DNA of 41,722 bases from contig CAUJJI010000025.1 of NCBI GenBank assembly GCA_963205265.1, positions 1 to 41,722 on the forward strand, written 5' to 3'. The position numbers and the translations under genes were made by a program. Shown one piece after another: positions 1-8,818 of this stretch (the stretch's first letter is position 1; every line of letters begins with the position of its first letter). Source of the DNA: Pseudomonadota bacterium. Lineage in GTDB: Bacteria > Pseudomonadota > Alphaproteobacteria > Sphingomonadales > Sphingomonadaceae. Below the pieces are notes generated by a model that had not been told where the DNA came from, did not search any database, and worked only from the letters and a program-made list of their open reading frames with translations.

Positions 1-14
1 CTCAAGGAAGCTGC

Positions 15-114
15 AAATCCGCTATCGCGGATTTACGCATCGGCGCGAAGGCGCCGACCGGGGCGTTGCGGGGTATCCCCGCAGAAGGGGTAGCGGGAGA
101 CTTACAGGCTCCCG
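15..114. repeat. Run of four perfect inverted repeats (tandem hairpins)
   Basis: Four perfect stem-loops follow one another in 100 bases: AAATCCGC/GCGGATTT at 15-22 and 27-34 (4-base loop); CGGCGC/GCGCCG at 41-46 and 51-56 (loop GAAG); GCGGGG/CCCCGC at 68-73 and 77-82 (3-base loop); CGGGAG/CTCCCG at 94-99 and 109-114 (9-base loop). No convincing gene covers them; a 63-codon minus-strand frame at 22-213 has no recognisable domain. They lie on the 3' side of the tRNA-Gly gene, where integrated elements often begin. They could be a structured RNA, an integration boundary or decayed repeats. The pairing is visible; the role is not. Confidence 0.6.
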
Positions 115-204
115 GTAGGGGAAGGCTTTCTCCTCCAGCACGTCGATTCTTATAGAAACGATTTCGGCTGCTGAAGCTGAAACGAAGGAATGGGAGCTAC
201 GATA

Positions 205-245
205 GGTGTCCACGGCTCCAGATTGGTGGACACCAGGTGGACACC
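205..245. repeat. Three copies of a GGTGTCCAC motif, one inverted
   Basis: GGTGGACACC occurs twice in direct orientation (225-234 and 236-245, 11 bases apart), and its complement GGTGTCCAC occurs once at 205-213. Closely spaced short repeats beside a tRNA 3' end suit recombinase arm-type or regulatory sites, but no integrase gene is in the window, so this is only suggestive. Nothing else is recognised between 115 and 310. Confidence 0.4.
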
Positions 246-310
246 AATAAATTCCGAGACGAACTCGCCCCTAGGGCGAACGCATAGGCAATTGATTTTT
301 CTTGGAAAAC

Positions 311-385
311 TGGAGCGGGCGAAGGGATTCGAACCCTCGACCCCAACCTTGGCAAGGTTGTGCTCTACCCCTGAGCTACGCCCGC
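311..385 (-). tRNA. tRNA-Gly (anticodon GCC)
   Basis: Read on the minus strand, a complete cloverleaf is visible: acceptor GCGGGCG pairs with CGCCCGC; the anticodon stem CAACC/GGTTG encloses loop TTGCCAA with anticodon GCC; the T-loop is GGTTCGAATCC-like; a U discriminator and an encoded CCA end at 311-313. The 75-base length including CCA is normal. It decodes GGC/GGU glycine codons. Its 3' end faces the repeat-rich left edge of the window. Confidence 0.97.
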
Positions 386-577
386 TCTGACGTTTGCGGC
401 CCGGGGACGTCGCCTCGGGCGGAGTGGAGGCGCGCGGTTAGCATCGGCTTTGGCACCCTGCAAGGGGGAAAGTGCAGCAATCTCGCTGCAATCTTCCCCC
501 CGCACCGGCACCTGCGCTTTCGCCCTTCACAAATCCGGCGAAAGCCCCAAATTGGGCGATCAACATTGCAACAGCGG

Positions 578-1498
578 ATGGAGCATTCCTTGGCAAGCCT
601 CGGCCTCAACCTCGACGAGCAGAAAGCGGTCGACCGCTTCCGCAAGAATGTCGCCGAGCCGTCGATGACGCAGCTCGTCATCCTCGATTTCTGGGCCGAA
701 TGGTGCGGGCCCTGCAAGGCGCTGTCGCCGGTCCTCGAGAAAGTGGCCGCCGACTATGCCGACAAGGGCGTGGTCCTCGCCAAGGTCAACGTCGACGAGG
801 AACAGTTCATCGCCTCCCAGTTCCAGGTGCGCTCGATCCCGACGGTCTATGCCCTGTTCCAGGGACAGCCGGTCGCCGATCTCACCAATGCGCGCAGCGA
901 ATCGCAGCTGAAGGCGGTGCTCGACCAGCTGCTCGCCAAGCTGCCGATCCAGGCCGGCGGTGCTCCCCAGGCCGATATCGCGCCCCTGCTGGCGATGGGC
1001 GAGGAGGTCCTGGCCGATGGCGACGGCGAGCGTGCCGCCGGCATCTTCGCGCAGATCGTCGACATGGCGCCCGAAGACGCGCAGGCGATTTCGGGACTGG
1101 TGCGGGCCCTCGCCCTGGCCGGACGGGTCGATGAAGCGGAAAGCCTGCTTGCCGAACTCGCCCCGCCGCTCGCCGACGATCCCCGGATCGAGCGCGCGCG
1201 GGCCGCGGTCGCGCTGGCCAAGGACCGGCCCGACGAAGGCGAGCTCGCCGCGCTGCGCAGCGCGGCAGCCGCCGATCCCGCCGACATGGACGCCCAGATC
1301 GCTTTCGCCAACGCCGCCTTCGCCGCGGGCGAGCGCGATGCCGCTGCCGAGACGCTGCTGAAGATGATCGCCGCCGATCGCGAGTGGCAGGACGGCGCGG
1401 CGCGCGCCAAGCTGCTGCAGATGTTCGAGGTGATCGGGCTGGAGGATCCCTGGGTGGCGGCGACGCGCCGGCGCCTGTCGACGATCCTGTTCGGCTGA
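578..1498 (+). CDS. cnoX: CnoX/YbbN-like thioredoxin-TPR co-chaperone
   Basis: The 306-residue protein has an N-terminal thioredoxin domain (about residues 12-115) with motif WCGPC (Cys43 and Cys46), then a helical tetratricopeptide-type region to the C-terminus. This is the architecture of YbbN/CnoX, a cytoplasmic holdase that protects substrates from oxidation and hands them to GroEL/DnaK. E. coli YbbN lacks the full CXXC pair, while Caulobacter-type proteins keep it, as here. I chose the ATG at 578 because family members start just before the helix containing EEQK-like residues; the frame is open upstream into the tRNA region and the ribosome site is weak. The next gene starts 15 bases downstream, so they are probably co-transcribed. 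Confidence 0.88.
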   Translation: MEHSLASLGLNLDEQKAVDRFRKNVAEPSMTQLVILDFWAEWCGPCKALSPVLEKVAADYADKGVVLAKVNVDEEQFIASQFQVRSIPTVYALFQGQPVADLTNARSESQLKAVLDQLLAKLPIQAGGAPQADIAPLLAMGEEVLADGDGERAAGIFAQIVDMAPEDAQAISGLVRALALAGRVDEAESLLAELAPPLADDPRIERARAAVALAKDRPDEGELAALRSAAAADPADMDAQIAFANAAFAAGERDAAAETLLKMIAADREWQDGAARAKLLQMFEVIGLEDPWVAATRRRLSTILFG

Positions 1499-1513
1499 GG
1501 CGGGCCCGGCAGG

Positions 1514-2128
1514 ATGACCCGCATATCGATCTTTCCCCTGCCCGGCGCGGTCCTCTATCCGGACCTGCAGCTGCCGCTGCACATCTTCGAGCCGCGCTAT
1601 CGCGCCATGGTCAGCGACGCCCTGGCGCGCGATCGCCGCATCGGCATGATCCAGCCGCAGCGCAGCAACGAAGGCGCGCCGCTGTTCGAGATCGGCTGCC
1701 TCGGCCGGATCGGCGAAGTCGAGGCGCTCGACGACGGGCGGTTCAACATCATCCTCCAGGGCGAGGCGCGGTTCCGCATCCTGCGCGAGCTCGACGTCAC
1801 CACTCCGTTCCGCCAGGTCGAGGCGGAACTGCTCGAGGAACCGCAGGACGAGGCGCTCTCGCCCATCGAGCGCGCCAGCTTCGAGCGCGAGGCGCGCCGC
1901 TTCGCCGAGGCGCAGGGCTATCGCGTCGACTGGGAATCGGTGGCGCGGCTCGACGACGTTTCGCTGATCAACGGCGTCTCGCAGATCGCGCCGTTCGATC
2001 CGGCCGCCAAGCAGGCGCTGCTCGAGGCGTCGGGCGTGGGAGCGCGCTGCGAGCTGCTGGTGCAGCTGATGCAGTTCTTCGGCAAGCGCAGCGGCGACGA
2101 AGACGACAACCGGGTGACCCTGCAGTAG
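1514..2128 (+). CDS. LON peptidase substrate-binding (PUA-like) domain protein
   Basis: This 204-residue protein starts with the hallmark of the Lon N-terminal domain, FPLPGAVLYPDLQLPLHIFE (about residues 7-26), followed by RYRAM and a glutamate-rich C-terminal helical part. There is no AAA+ or protease domain, so it is a stand-alone LAN/PUA-like protein, common in alphaproteobacteria and of unsettled function (probably substrate or adaptor binding). It lies 15 bases after the cnoX-like gene on the same strand. Family assignment is secure; biochemical role is unknown. Confidence 0.85.
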   Translation: MTRISIFPLPGAVLYPDLQLPLHIFEPRYRAMVSDALARDRRIGMIQPQRSNEGAPLFEIGCLGRIGEVEALDDGRFNIILQGEARFRILRELDVTTPFRQVEAELLEEPQDEALSPIERASFEREARRFAEAQGYRVDWESVARLDDVSLINGVSQIAPFDPAAKQALLEASGVGARCELLVQLMQFFGKRSGDEDDNRVTLQ

Positions 2129-2160
2129 CGACCGGACCGGGAGGGCCCGACGGTCAGGCG

Positions 2161-2883
2161 CTAGCTGCCCGCCGCCTCGTCGCGAATGGCCTGCATCGCG
2201 CCGTCGATCCGCATGCTGGCGGTGAACCGGTAGCCGCCGCCGGGATTGACCGTGACCTGCCAGGCCAGCGAACCGTCGTCGGAACTGCCGGTCCGGCCCG
2301 AGGGATCGAGCACCAGCGGCGGCTTCGGCTGCTTGCGGCGCGGGGCGGGCGAAGCGCCGGCGGCCGGATCGCGCCGGCGAGCCGGGCATTCGGCGACCTT
2401 GCCCGCGATCATGTCGGGCGCGGCGGACAAGCCTGCGAGCGGCAGCCTGTGGCCGAACACCCATTTGTAGCCGCCGTCCGGCTGGCGCCGCCAGACGTGG
2501 GTGTAGCGACCGTCGCCGCCGGCGTCCTGCCTCAGCCCGCTGGTCACCAGCAGCGAGCCGTCGCAGCTCGCCCAGGCCTGGTACGGCTGCAGCCTGACCG
2601 GCGGGGCGATGTCCTTGCGCTGCTCGAGCCAGGGTCGGGCGAGCACGAAAGCCGGCACGAACATCACCGCGTCGTCGGCCGCGGTCTGGCGCAATGCGTG
2701 CCAGAAGCCCTTCTTGCCCGCGGACAGCTGGGCCAGGGCGATGTCGGCAGCGATGCCGGCGCTGGGATTGGCATAGGCGTTTCGCGTAGGGCTTCCGCCG
2801 CGGCCGGGCATCCGGCCGTCCTGGGCCGCTGCCGTCCCCGCAAGCGCCAAGGCCGCCAGGGCCGGCAGGAGCAGACGGGTCAA
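2161..2883 (-). CDS. Exported protein of unknown function
   Basis: The 240-residue protein has a Sec signal peptide (hydrophobic residues 4-18, likely cleavage after AAAQ at about 21). The mature part begins Gly/Pro/Arg-rich and continues as a soluble domain of about 130 residues rich in Trp and Tyr, followed by an Ala/Pro/Lys-rich linker and a final beta-rich segment. A possible NTF2/SnoaL-like fold is a guess. The start is TTG at 2883, overlapping the folD stop by 4 bases (TTGA), so translation is probably coupled to folD. It converges with the LON-domain gene, 32 bases apart. Confidence 0.65.
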   Translation of the reverse strand: MTRLLLPALAALALAGTAAAQDGRMPGRGGSPTRNAYANPSAGIAADIALAQLSAGKKGFWHALRQTAADDAVMFVPAFVLARPWLEQRKDIAPPVRLQPYQAWASCDGSLLVTSGLRQDAGGDGRYTHVWRRQPDGGYKWVFGHRLPLAGLSAAPDMIAGKVAECPARRRDPAAGASPAPRRKQPKPPLVLDPSGRTGSSDDGSLAWQVTVNPGGGYRFTASMRIDGAMQAIRDEAAGS

Positions 2884-3788
2884 ATCGTCCCCTCGGCCAG
2901 GGGCATGCCGGCGTTGCGGTGCGCGGCGACGATGGTGTTGCGCAGCAGCACGGCGATCGTCATCGGCCCGACCCCGCCCGGCACCGGCGTGATCGCGCCG
3001 GCGACTTGCGAGACGCCGGCATAGTCGACGTCGCCGACCAGCCGGGTCTTGCCTTCCTCGGCCGCGGGAATGCGGTTGATGCCGACGTCGATCACGGTCG
3101 CGCCGGGCTTCACCCAGTCGGCCTTGACCATTTCCTGGCGGCCGACCGCGGCGACGACGATGTCGGCGCGCCGGACCACTTCGGGCAGGTTCCGGGTGCG
3201 GCTGTGGGCGATCGTCACCGTGCAGTTCTCGGAAAGCAGGAGCTGCGCCATCGGCTTGCCGACGAGGATCGAGCGGCCGATCACCACGGCATCAAGGCCC
3301 GACAGGCTGCCCAGCCGGTCCTTGAGCAGCATCAGGCTGCCGAGCGGCGTGCAGGGCACGAGCCCGGGCAGGCCGAGAGCCAGCCGCCCGGTGCTGACCG
3401 GAGTGAGCCCGTCGACGTCCTTGTTGGGATCGATGCGGTCGACCACCGCCTGCTCGTCGATCTGATCGGGCAGCGGCAGCTGGACGAGGATGCCGTCGAC
3501 CGCGGGATCGGCATTGAGCCGCTCGACCAGCGCCAGCAGGTCCTGCTGCGAGGTCTCGGCCGGAAGCCTGTGCTCGAAGCTGGCCATGCCGCAGGCGACG
3601 GTCTGCTTGCCCTTGGAACGGACGTAGACCTGGCTGGCCGGGTCATCTCCCACCAGCACGACGGCGAGCCCCGCCTTGCGCCCGGCGGCCTGTTCGAAGC
3701 TCGCCGCCAGGGTGGCGACGCGGGCGCGCAGCCCTTCGGCGAAAGCCTTGCCGTCGATCACGGCGGCCCGGGAAACGGTGTCGGTCAT
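2880..3788 (-). CDS. folD: Bifunctional methylenetetrahydrofolate dehydrogenase/cyclohydrolase FolD
   Basis: FolD interconverts 5,10-methylene-, methenyl- and 10-formyl-tetrahydrofolate with NADP in the cytoplasm. The 302-residue length is normal. Seen in the sequence: the YVRSKGK catalytic-lysine motif, the substrate loop [19 protein letters not shown], the NADP-binding GRSILVGKP, and C-terminal [11 protein letters not shown]. The frame stays open far upstream, but the ATG at 3788 (protein starting MTDTVS) gives the family length and overlaps the yggT stop as ATGA. It sits between yggT and an exported protein in one minus-strand operon. Confidence 0.96.
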   Translation of the reverse strand: MTDTVSRAAVIDGKAFAEGLRARVATLAASFEQAAGRKAGLAVVLVGDDPASQVYVRSKGKQTVACGMASFEHRLPAETSQQDLLALVERLNADPAVDGILVQLPLPDQIDEQAVVDRIDPNKDVDGLTPVSTGRLALGLPGLVPCTPLGSLMLLKDRLGSLSGLDAVVIGRSILVGKPMAQLLLSENCTVTIAHSRTRNLPEVVRRADIVVAAVGRQEMVKADWVKPGATVIDVGINRIPAAEEGKTRLVGDVDYAGVSQVAGAITPVPGGVGPMTIAVLLRNTIVAAHRNAGMPLAEGTI

Positions 3789-4078
3789 ATGCTTGCGTAG
3801 GCCAGGTTCTTGAGGACGATCTGGACGATGGTCAGGCCGATGATCAGCACCATCGGCGAAAGGTCGAGCATGCCGGTATTGGGCATGATCCGCCGGATCG
3901 GCCCCAGCACCGGCTCGAGAATCGCGTTCACCGCCCGCCAGATCGCCGCGACGAAATCGTTGTGCATGTTCACCACGTTGAACGAGATGAGCAGGCTGAG
4001 CACGAATTGCACGATCACGACGATGACGATGATGTTGATCAGGTAACTGATGATTTCGTAGAGCGTGAGGAACAGCAA
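3785..4078 (-). CDS. yggT: YggT family integral membrane protein
   Basis: The 97-residue protein has two hydrophobic segments (about 5-32 and 74-92) around a conserved amphipathic stretch containing [13 protein letters not shown] residues (here [12 protein letters not shown]), diagnostic of the YggT/CCB3 family linked to osmotic-shock tolerance and membrane or chloroplast cytochrome assembly. The start appears to be TTG at 4078, preceded by AAAGGG at a suitable distance; no ATG is available nearby in frame. The stop overlaps the folD start by 4 bases. Confidence 0.88.
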   Translation of the reverse strand: MLFLTLYEIISYLINIIVIVVIVQFVLSLLISFNVVNMHNDFVAAIWRAVNAILEPVLGPIRRIMPNTGMLDLSPMVLIIGLTIVQIVLKNLAYASI

Positions 4079-4210
4079 TGCCTGCCCTTTCGTGGGGAAC
4101 GGATCGCGTGCTGATAGCCGAGCCGGGGGGCGGGGGGCAAGGGAGGAGGGGCTTGTCGTTCTGGGGGCCTTTTGTCGTCGTGGCCCTTTCGTTCAAACGT
4201 CCTCCCGAAG

Positions 4211-4342
4211 CCCCGGCCTTCGCCGGGGAGCAGGTGGGGAGTGCCACCCTTCGTCGTCCCGGGTTCGATCCGGGACCGCTGGCGACTGGGCAGAAGGTTG
4301 CATCGACGAGGCCAGCGGTCCTGGGTCAAGCCCGGGACGACG
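4211..4342. repeat. Intergenic palindromic repeat (copy A)
   Basis: A 32-base arm at 4252-4283 is matched in inverted orientation at 4311-4342 with 28 of 32 bases complementary. A separate perfect hairpin CCCCGGC-CTTC-GCCGGGG lies at 4211-4228. The right arm (4316-4341) matches 23 of 26 bases at 10263-10288, so this is a dispersed repeat family. It fills the 273-base gap between the lipoprotein gene and yggT; the rest of the gap shows nothing recognisable. Confidence 0.8.
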
Positions 4343-4351
4343 GGCTGGACC

Positions 4352-4870
4352 TCACCCCCCGGCCCCGATCGCCGCGCGCTCGATGTGCCAGCGCAGGTCC
4401 TCGGGCGAGGCGCCGGGGACGTCGTTCACCCGGCGCAGCGTCAGGGTGCCGCGCTCGGGCGCGCCTTCGGCGCCGAAGCGCAGTTCCACAGGCACTTCGT
4501 AGTAGAGCGAGCCGGCGGCGCCTTCGACCTCGGCCTTGCCCACTTCGAGCAGCGCCGGCTCGGGCCGGTCGTAGGCGGCCTTGAGCGTCGCCGCGGTGAC
4601 GCCGCTGGCCGCGCCCCAGGCGCGCGCGGCGGCGGACCAGTCCTTCGCCCGCAGCGCCGCGGCGTAGAAGCGCAGGAGGCGGTCGGGATCCTCGCGGTCG
4701 TCGAGCGCGGCCAGGTCCAGGGGCGCCGTCGCCGGCGTGGGCACCTGGGCCGGCGGCGCGTTTGCCGGCTCGGTCGCCGCGGGGACCGCCGTCTCCTCGG
4801 CCTGCCGCTCGTCCGCAGCGCGCTCGCAGGCGGCGAGGAGAGCCAGCGCGGCGAGAGCGAGGCGGCGCAT
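4352..4870 (-). CDS. Lipoprotein of unknown function
   Basis: A 172-residue protein with a lipoprotein signal peptide: charged start MRR, hydrophobic core, and lipobox LAAC with Cys15. An Ala/Pro/Glu-rich linker (about 16-50) leads to a compact C-terminal domain with a Trp-containing helix around residues 78-85 and beta strands after residue 100. No enzyme motif is visible. It starts 11 bases after the argB stop and is probably in the same operon. Conserved family unknown to me. Confidence 0.7.
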   Translation of the reverse strand: MRRLALAALALLAACERAADERQAEETAVPAATEPANAPPAQVPTPATAPLDLAALDDREDPDRLLRFYAAALRAKDWSAAARAWGAASGVTAATLKAAYDRPEPALLEVGKAEVEGAAGSLYYEVPVELRFGAEGAPERGTLTLRRVNDVPGASPEDLRWHIERAAIGAGG

Positions 4871-4881
4871 CGGCGCTGCGC

Positions 4882-5781
4882 TCAGCCCTTGCGGATCAGC
4901 GTGCCCGCGCCGCGCGAGGTGAAGATCTCGAGCAGCATGGCATGCGGCACCCGGCCGTCGAGCACCACCGCCGCCTCGCAGCCGGCCTCGACCGCGTGGA
5001 TGCAGGTCTCGAGCTTGGGAATCATGCCGCCCGAGATCGTGCCGTCCTGCTGCAGGCCGGCAATGTCCGCGGGGGTGAGGTCGGTGAGCAGGTTGCCGCC
5101 CTTGTCGAGCACCCCGGCGACGTCGGTCAGCAGGAACAGGCGCGCCGCGCCCAGTGCCGCCGCCACCGCGCCGGCCATGGTGTCGGCGTTGATGTTGTAG
5201 GTCTCGCCGTCTGCCCCGGGAGCGATGGGGGCGATGACGGGAATCATGCCCGCGGCCGAGATCGTCTCGATGATCGTTGTGTCGACCTTGTCGGGCTCGC
5301 CGACGAAGCCGAGGTCGACGACCTGCTCGATGCTGCTGCCGGGATCCTTGCTGGTCCGCGTCACCTTGCTGGCGATGACGAGACCGCCGTCCTTGCCGGA
5401 AATGCCGATCGCCTTGCCGCCGGCGCCGGCGATCCAGCCGACCAGTTCCTTGTTGATCGCGCCCGACAGGACCATCTCGGCGACTTGCGCGGTCGCCTTG
5501 TCGGTGACTCTGAGGCCGTCGACGAAGCGCGATTCGACGCCCAGCTTCTTGAGCATCGAGCCGATCTGCGGGCCGCCGCCGTGGACGACCACCGGGTTGA
5601 TGCCGACCGCTTTCAGCAGCACCACGTCCTGCGCGAAATCGTGCGCCAGTTCGGGGTCGCCCATGGCGTGGCCGCCGTACTTGACGACGAAAGTGCGCCC
5701 GGCATAGCGCTGCAGGTAGGGCAGCGCCTCGACGAGAGTCTCGGCCTTGGCGAGCGAGGCGGGTTCGTGCGGAGTCGACAT
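4882..5781 (-). CDS. argB: Acetylglutamate kinase
   Basis: ArgB phosphorylates N-acetyl-L-glutamate, the second step of arginine biosynthesis, in the cytoplasm. The 299-residue protein shows the amino-acid kinase fold: [10 protein letters not shown] near the N-terminus (phosphate-binding Lys), VVHGGGPQI, the NAG-binding RVTDKAT, the [10 protein letters not shown] motif and [10 protein letters not shown]. The N-terminal helix (EALPYLQRY) is of the type found in arginine-sensitive hexameric enzymes; feedback inhibition is inferred only. It lies between the queuosine transporter and a lipoprotein gene on the minus strand. Confidence 0.97.
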   Translation of the reverse strand: MSTPHEPASLAKAETLVEALPYLQRYAGRTFVVKYGGHAMGDPELAHDFAQDVVLLKAVGINPVVVHGGGPQIGSMLKKLGVESRFVDGLRVTDKATAQVAEMVLSGAINKELVGWIAGAGGKAIGISGKDGGLVIASKVTRTSKDPGSSIEQVVDLGFVGEPDKVDTTIIETISAAGMIPVIAPIAPGADGETYNINADTMAGAVAAALGAARLFLLTDVAGVLDKGGNLLTDLTPADIAGLQQDGTISGGMIPKLETCIHAVEAGCEAAVVLDGRVPHAMLLEIFTSRGAGTLIRKG

Positions 5782-5835
5782 GCTGCGCCGCTTAAGCCGC
5801 AGCGACGGGGATTTGAAGCGTTTTCGCGCAATCGC

Positions 5836-6495
5836 TCAGTTGCGGTCCAGCCAGTGCCCCAGCCGGATGAAGCCGACGATCAGCGGCGGGACCATGATCG
5901 TCGACAGGACCAGCTTCGAGACGATCTGCCCCTCCATCAGCTGGCCGAGCTGCATGCCGGCGACGCCGTAGAACGAGATCGTGATGAACAGGACGGTGTC
6001 GACGATCTGCGACAGCAGGCTCGCCACCCAGCCGCGCAGCAGCACCAGCCGGCCCTTTCCGCTGCCCTTCAGCCGCGAGAAGATGGCGACGTTGAGCGTC
6101 TGCGAGACGCCGTAGGAGACGAGCCCGGCGAACTGCATGCGCGCGCCCTGGCCGAGCAGGCGGGCGAAAGCGTCCTGGTCGTGCCAGAACGGCGCCGGCG
6201 GCACGACGCGGATGACCAGGGTCAGCAGCAGCATCGATACCACCAGCGGGATGAAGCCGTAGCGCACCAGCCGGTTGGCCACGGCCTGGCCGTGCAGCTC
6301 GGCCGTCGCGCTCGACAGGATGACGAGCAGCAGGAAAGCGAAGATCCCCGATTCCACGGCAAGGTCGCCAAGCAGCGGCCAATGGCCGAGCGAGGCGAGC
6401 TTGGTCCCCAGCACGCCGGCCAGCACGACCAGCCCGCCGTAGAGCAGCGCGAAGACGAATAGCGACCGGGGAATGCCCGCACCCTGTTCCTGCAT
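5836..6495 (-). CDS. yhhQ: Queuosine precursor transporter, YhhQ family
   Basis: The 219-residue protein has about six hydrophobic helices and matches COG1738 (YhhQ/QPTR), which imports 7-cyano- or 7-aminomethyl-7-deazaguanine for tRNA queuosine. Recognisable parts are the early GVLGTKLASLG segment, FAFLLLVILSSATAELHG near residue 50-67, and SLLSQIVDTVLFITISFYG after residue 160, where the Asp-Thr pair in a helix is typical. It heads the minus-strand run that includes argB (54-base gap) and is divergent from the nucleoside transporter, with about 100 bases between. Confidence 0.88.
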   Translation of the reverse strand: MQEQGAGIPRSLFVFALLYGGLVVLAGVLGTKLASLGHWPLLGDLAVESGIFAFLLLVILSSATAELHGQAVANRLVRYGFIPLVVSMLLLTLVIRVVPPAPFWHDQDAFARLLGQGARMQFAGLVSYGVSQTLNVAIFSRLKGSGKGRLVLLRGWVASLLSQIVDTVLFITISFYGVAGMQLGQLMEGQIVSKLVLSTIMVPPLIVGFIRLGHWLDRN

Positions 6496-6594
6496 GGCCC
6501 GACCCTAGCGCGGCTGTCGAGGATTTGCACTAGGCGCGCGGGCGCGGTCCTATTACCAATGCGGCAGTCAGGGCAGGTGGGGAAGCAAGCGCCG

Positions 6595-7830
6595 ATGGAT
6601 GTCGTCTACAGTCTGCTCGGCATCGTCCTCATCCTGGCCATCGCCGTCGTCCTGTCTTCCGACCGCAAGGCGATCCGGCCGCGGGTAGTGCTCGCGGCTT
6701 TCGCGCTGCAGGCGGGGATCGCCGCGCTGGTGCTCTACTTCCCGCCGGGCAACCGGCTGCTGCAGGCGGTGTCGAGCGGCGTCTCCAGCCTGCTCGGCTA
6801 TGCCCATGCCGGCACCGAATTCATCTTCGGGCCGCTGGCCAGGCCCGAGCTCGGCGGCACCAGCTTCGCCATCGCGGCGCTGCCGGTGATCATCTTCTTC
6901 GCCGCGCTGATCGCCATCCTCTATTATCTCGGCATCATGCAGCTTGCCATTCGCTGGATCGGCGGCGGACTGGAGAAAGTGACCGGCATCAGCAAGGTCG
7001 AAAGCCTCTGCGCCGCGTCGAACATCTTCGTCGGGCAAAGCGAGAGCCCGCTGGTGATCCGCCCCTATCTTGCCGGCCTCGCCCCGTCGCAGCTGTTCTG
7101 CGTCATGACCGTCGGCATGGCCGGGGTCGCGGGGACGATCCTCGCCGCCTATGCCAGCATGGGCATCCGCATCGACTATCTGGTCGCCGCGGCCTTCATG
7201 TCGGCGCCGGGCGGCATCGTCATGGCCAAGCTGATGATGCCCGACCCGCGCGACCTGCAGATCGATGCCGCGGCCAGTTCGGGCATCGGCCTCTACGAGG
7301 ACGAGGAGCGGCCGGCGAACCTCATCATGGCCGCCTCGCAAGGCGCGCAGACCGGAGTCAAGCTGGCCGTGGCGGTCGGCGCCATGGTGCTCGCCTTCGT
7401 CGCACTGGTGGCGCTGGCCAACGGCTTCGTCGGCTGGGCGGCGGGGCTGCTGGGCTTCGAGGGGGTGACTTTCCAGTCGCTGCTCGGCTACGCCTTCGCG
7501 CCGGTCTTCGCCCTGCTCGGCACGGCCAGCTGGGCCGAGGCGCAGCACGCCGGGGCGCTGTTCGGCACCAAGCTGGTGCTCAACGAATTCGTCGCGTTCA
7601 TCGACCTCGGCCAGGCCAGGGACCTGTCCGAGCGCACTGTCGCCGTGGTCACTTTCGCGCTGTGCGGCTTCGCCAATTTCAGCTCGATCGCCATCCAGAT
7701 GGCGGTGACCGGCAGCCTGGCGCCGAACCAGCGGCCGGTGATCGCGCGGCTCGGCATCCGGGCGCTGATCGCCGGCAGCCTTTCGAACCTGATGAGCGGC
7801 GCCCTGGCGGGGCTGTTCCTGGGGCTGTGA
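6595..7830 (+). CDS. nupC: CNT family nucleoside transporter (NupC-like)
   Basis: The 411-residue membrane protein matches concentrative nucleoside transporters that import nucleosides with protons or sodium. Visible landmarks are FIFGPLA and FAIAALPVIIFFAAL in the first third, NIFVGQSESPLVIRPY (the core substrate/ion-binding segment), and EFVAFIDL and CGFANFSSIAIQ in the last third. I prefer ATG 6595, preceded by GGGGAAG; an upstream in-frame ATG at 6559 would add 12 polar residues. It overlaps the next gene as TGATG. Confidence 0.9.
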   Translation: MDVVYSLLGIVLILAIAVVLSSDRKAIRPRVVLAAFALQAGIAALVLYFPPGNRLLQAVSSGVSSLLGYAHAGTEFIFGPLARPELGGTSFAIAALPVIIFFAALIAILYYLGIMQLAIRWIGGGLEKVTGISKVESLCAASNIFVGQSESPLVIRPYLAGLAPSQLFCVMTVGMAGVAGTILAAYASMGIRIDYLVAAAFMSAPGGIVMAKLMMPDPRDLQIDAAASSGIGLYEDEERPANLIMAASQGAQTGVKLAVAVGAMVLAFVALVALANGFVGWAAGLLGFEGVTFQSLLGYAFAPVFALLGTASWAEAQHAGALFGTKLVLNEFVAFIDLGQARDLSERTVAVVTFALCGFANFSSIAIQMAVTGSLAPNQRPVIARLGIRALIAGSLSNLMSGALAGLFLGL

Positions 7831-8243
7831 TGCGCGCCGCCCCGCTGCTCGCGCTCGCGATCCTCGCCGGCTGCGCGACGCCGCCGGGCGTTGCAAGTCC
7901 GGCCGCAGAACGACCGGCAGCGGCCTGCCCGCCCTCGCGCGATTGGGGCGCGCATATCGATCTTGCCCGCGAGGGATCGAACCGGCTGCGGCTTTACGTC
8001 CACGGCGAAGTCGACGTGCCCGCCGGCATGGTCGCGACGCTTCGCGCCGGCCCGCGCGACCGGATGGACCCGCCGACGCAGCGCTTCGCGCTCGAGCTGC
8101 GGCGCGGTCGCGGCGCGGGTGGCCGCCATGTGGTGGGCGGCAGCGTCGGCACGCCGCCCATCCAGTATCGCCAGATCCTCGTAACCTGCGGGGGCGAGAC
8201 GATCGGCCGCATCGACGGCATCGACGTCGAGACCGCCGACTGA
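7830..8243 (+). CDS. Small lipoprotein of unknown function
   Basis: A 137-residue protein with lipobox LAGC (Cys14) after a short hydrophobic signal. The mature part looks beta-rich (RLYVHGEVDVPAG, RFALELRRG) and ends IGRIDGIDVE. The start ATG shares one base with the transporter stop (TGATG), so translation is likely coupled. The beta pattern could form a small barrel or protease-inhibitor-like domain, but I recognise no family. Confidence 0.68.
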   Translation: MRAAPLLALAILAGCATPPGVASPAAERPAAACPPSRDWGAHIDLAREGSNRLRLYVHGEVDVPAGMVATLRAGPRDRMDPPTQRFALELRRGRGAGGRHVVGGSVGTPPIQYRQILVTCGGETIGRIDGIDVETAD

Positions 8244-8341
8244 GGCCTCCGCATTCCGGCCGAGGGCGGGGGGAGCGAGGGGGCGCTTGCCGTCGCGCCT
8301 GCGACAGGGCATGATCCTGTCCAACTGGGACGGAGACTAGC

Positions 8342-8800
8342 ATGAACGAGATCGGACCGAACGATCGCCCGGACCTCTCGCAGGCGCCGGACAGCATGTC
8401 GGCAACGGCGCAGCCGGCGGCTGCCCCGCCCCCTCGGCCGGACGCCCCGGCGCAGGCCGGCCCTGCCGGCGGCTTCGACTTCAACCAGCCGACGATCGTC
8501 TCGCTGCTCTACCTCTCCTCCTTCGCGCTGGGCGTGACCGCGCTCGTCGGCGTGGTGCTCGCCTACGTCTGGAAGGACCAGCCGCATGCCGAATGGGAAG
8601 TCTCGCACTACCGCTATCTGATCCGCACCTTCTGGATCGCGCTGATCGGTTCGGCGGTCAGCTTCCTGCTGCTGATCATCCTGGTCGGCTTCCTGCTGTG
8701 GATCGCCGTCGCGGTGCTGGTCGTCGTGCGCTGCGTGCTGTCGCTGATCAACGCACAGAAGCACGAGCCGATGCCCAACCCGGACACCTGGCTGGCCTGA
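8342..8800 (+). CDS. DUF4870-like membrane protein
   Basis: The 152-residue protein has a Pro/Ala-rich disordered N-terminus (1-45), then three hydrophobic helices (about 52-75, 97-118, 120-142) and a short polar tail. The spacing, with HYRYLIRTFWIAL before the second helix, is like DUF4870/Tic20-type membrane proteins of alphaproteobacteria. Function is unknown. GGAG lies upstream of the ATG. A perfect 6-bp hairpin (GACAGG/CCTGTC, 8303-8321) sits in the leader. Confidence 0.75.
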   Translation: MNEIGPNDRPDLSQAPDSMSATAQPAAAPPPRPDAPAQAGPAGGFDFNQPTIVSLLYLSSFALGVTALVGVVLAYVWKDQPHAEWEVSHYRYLIRTFWIALIGSAVSFLLLIILVGFLLWIAVAVLVVVRCVLSLINAQKHEPMPNPDTWLA

Positions 8801-8818
8801 CGGGCGCGCTCCGGCGGA

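Noticed and set aside
22..213. 63-codon minus-strand frame at the left edge
   Set aside because: Runs through three of the four hairpins, has no domain and no supporting start context; composition follows the repeats.
2129..2160. Possible terminator between converging genes
   Set aside because: Only a 5-bp stem (GACCG/CGGTC) with no T-run can be drawn; too weak.
560..2464. 634-codon open frame on the minus strand
   Set aside because: Lies antisense to the cnoX-like and LON-domain genes; Arg/Ala-rich composition with no domain is typical of high-GC shadow frames.
4762..6462. 566-codon plus-strand frame
   Set aside because: Antisense to argB and yhhQ, whose conserved motifs are on the minus strand.
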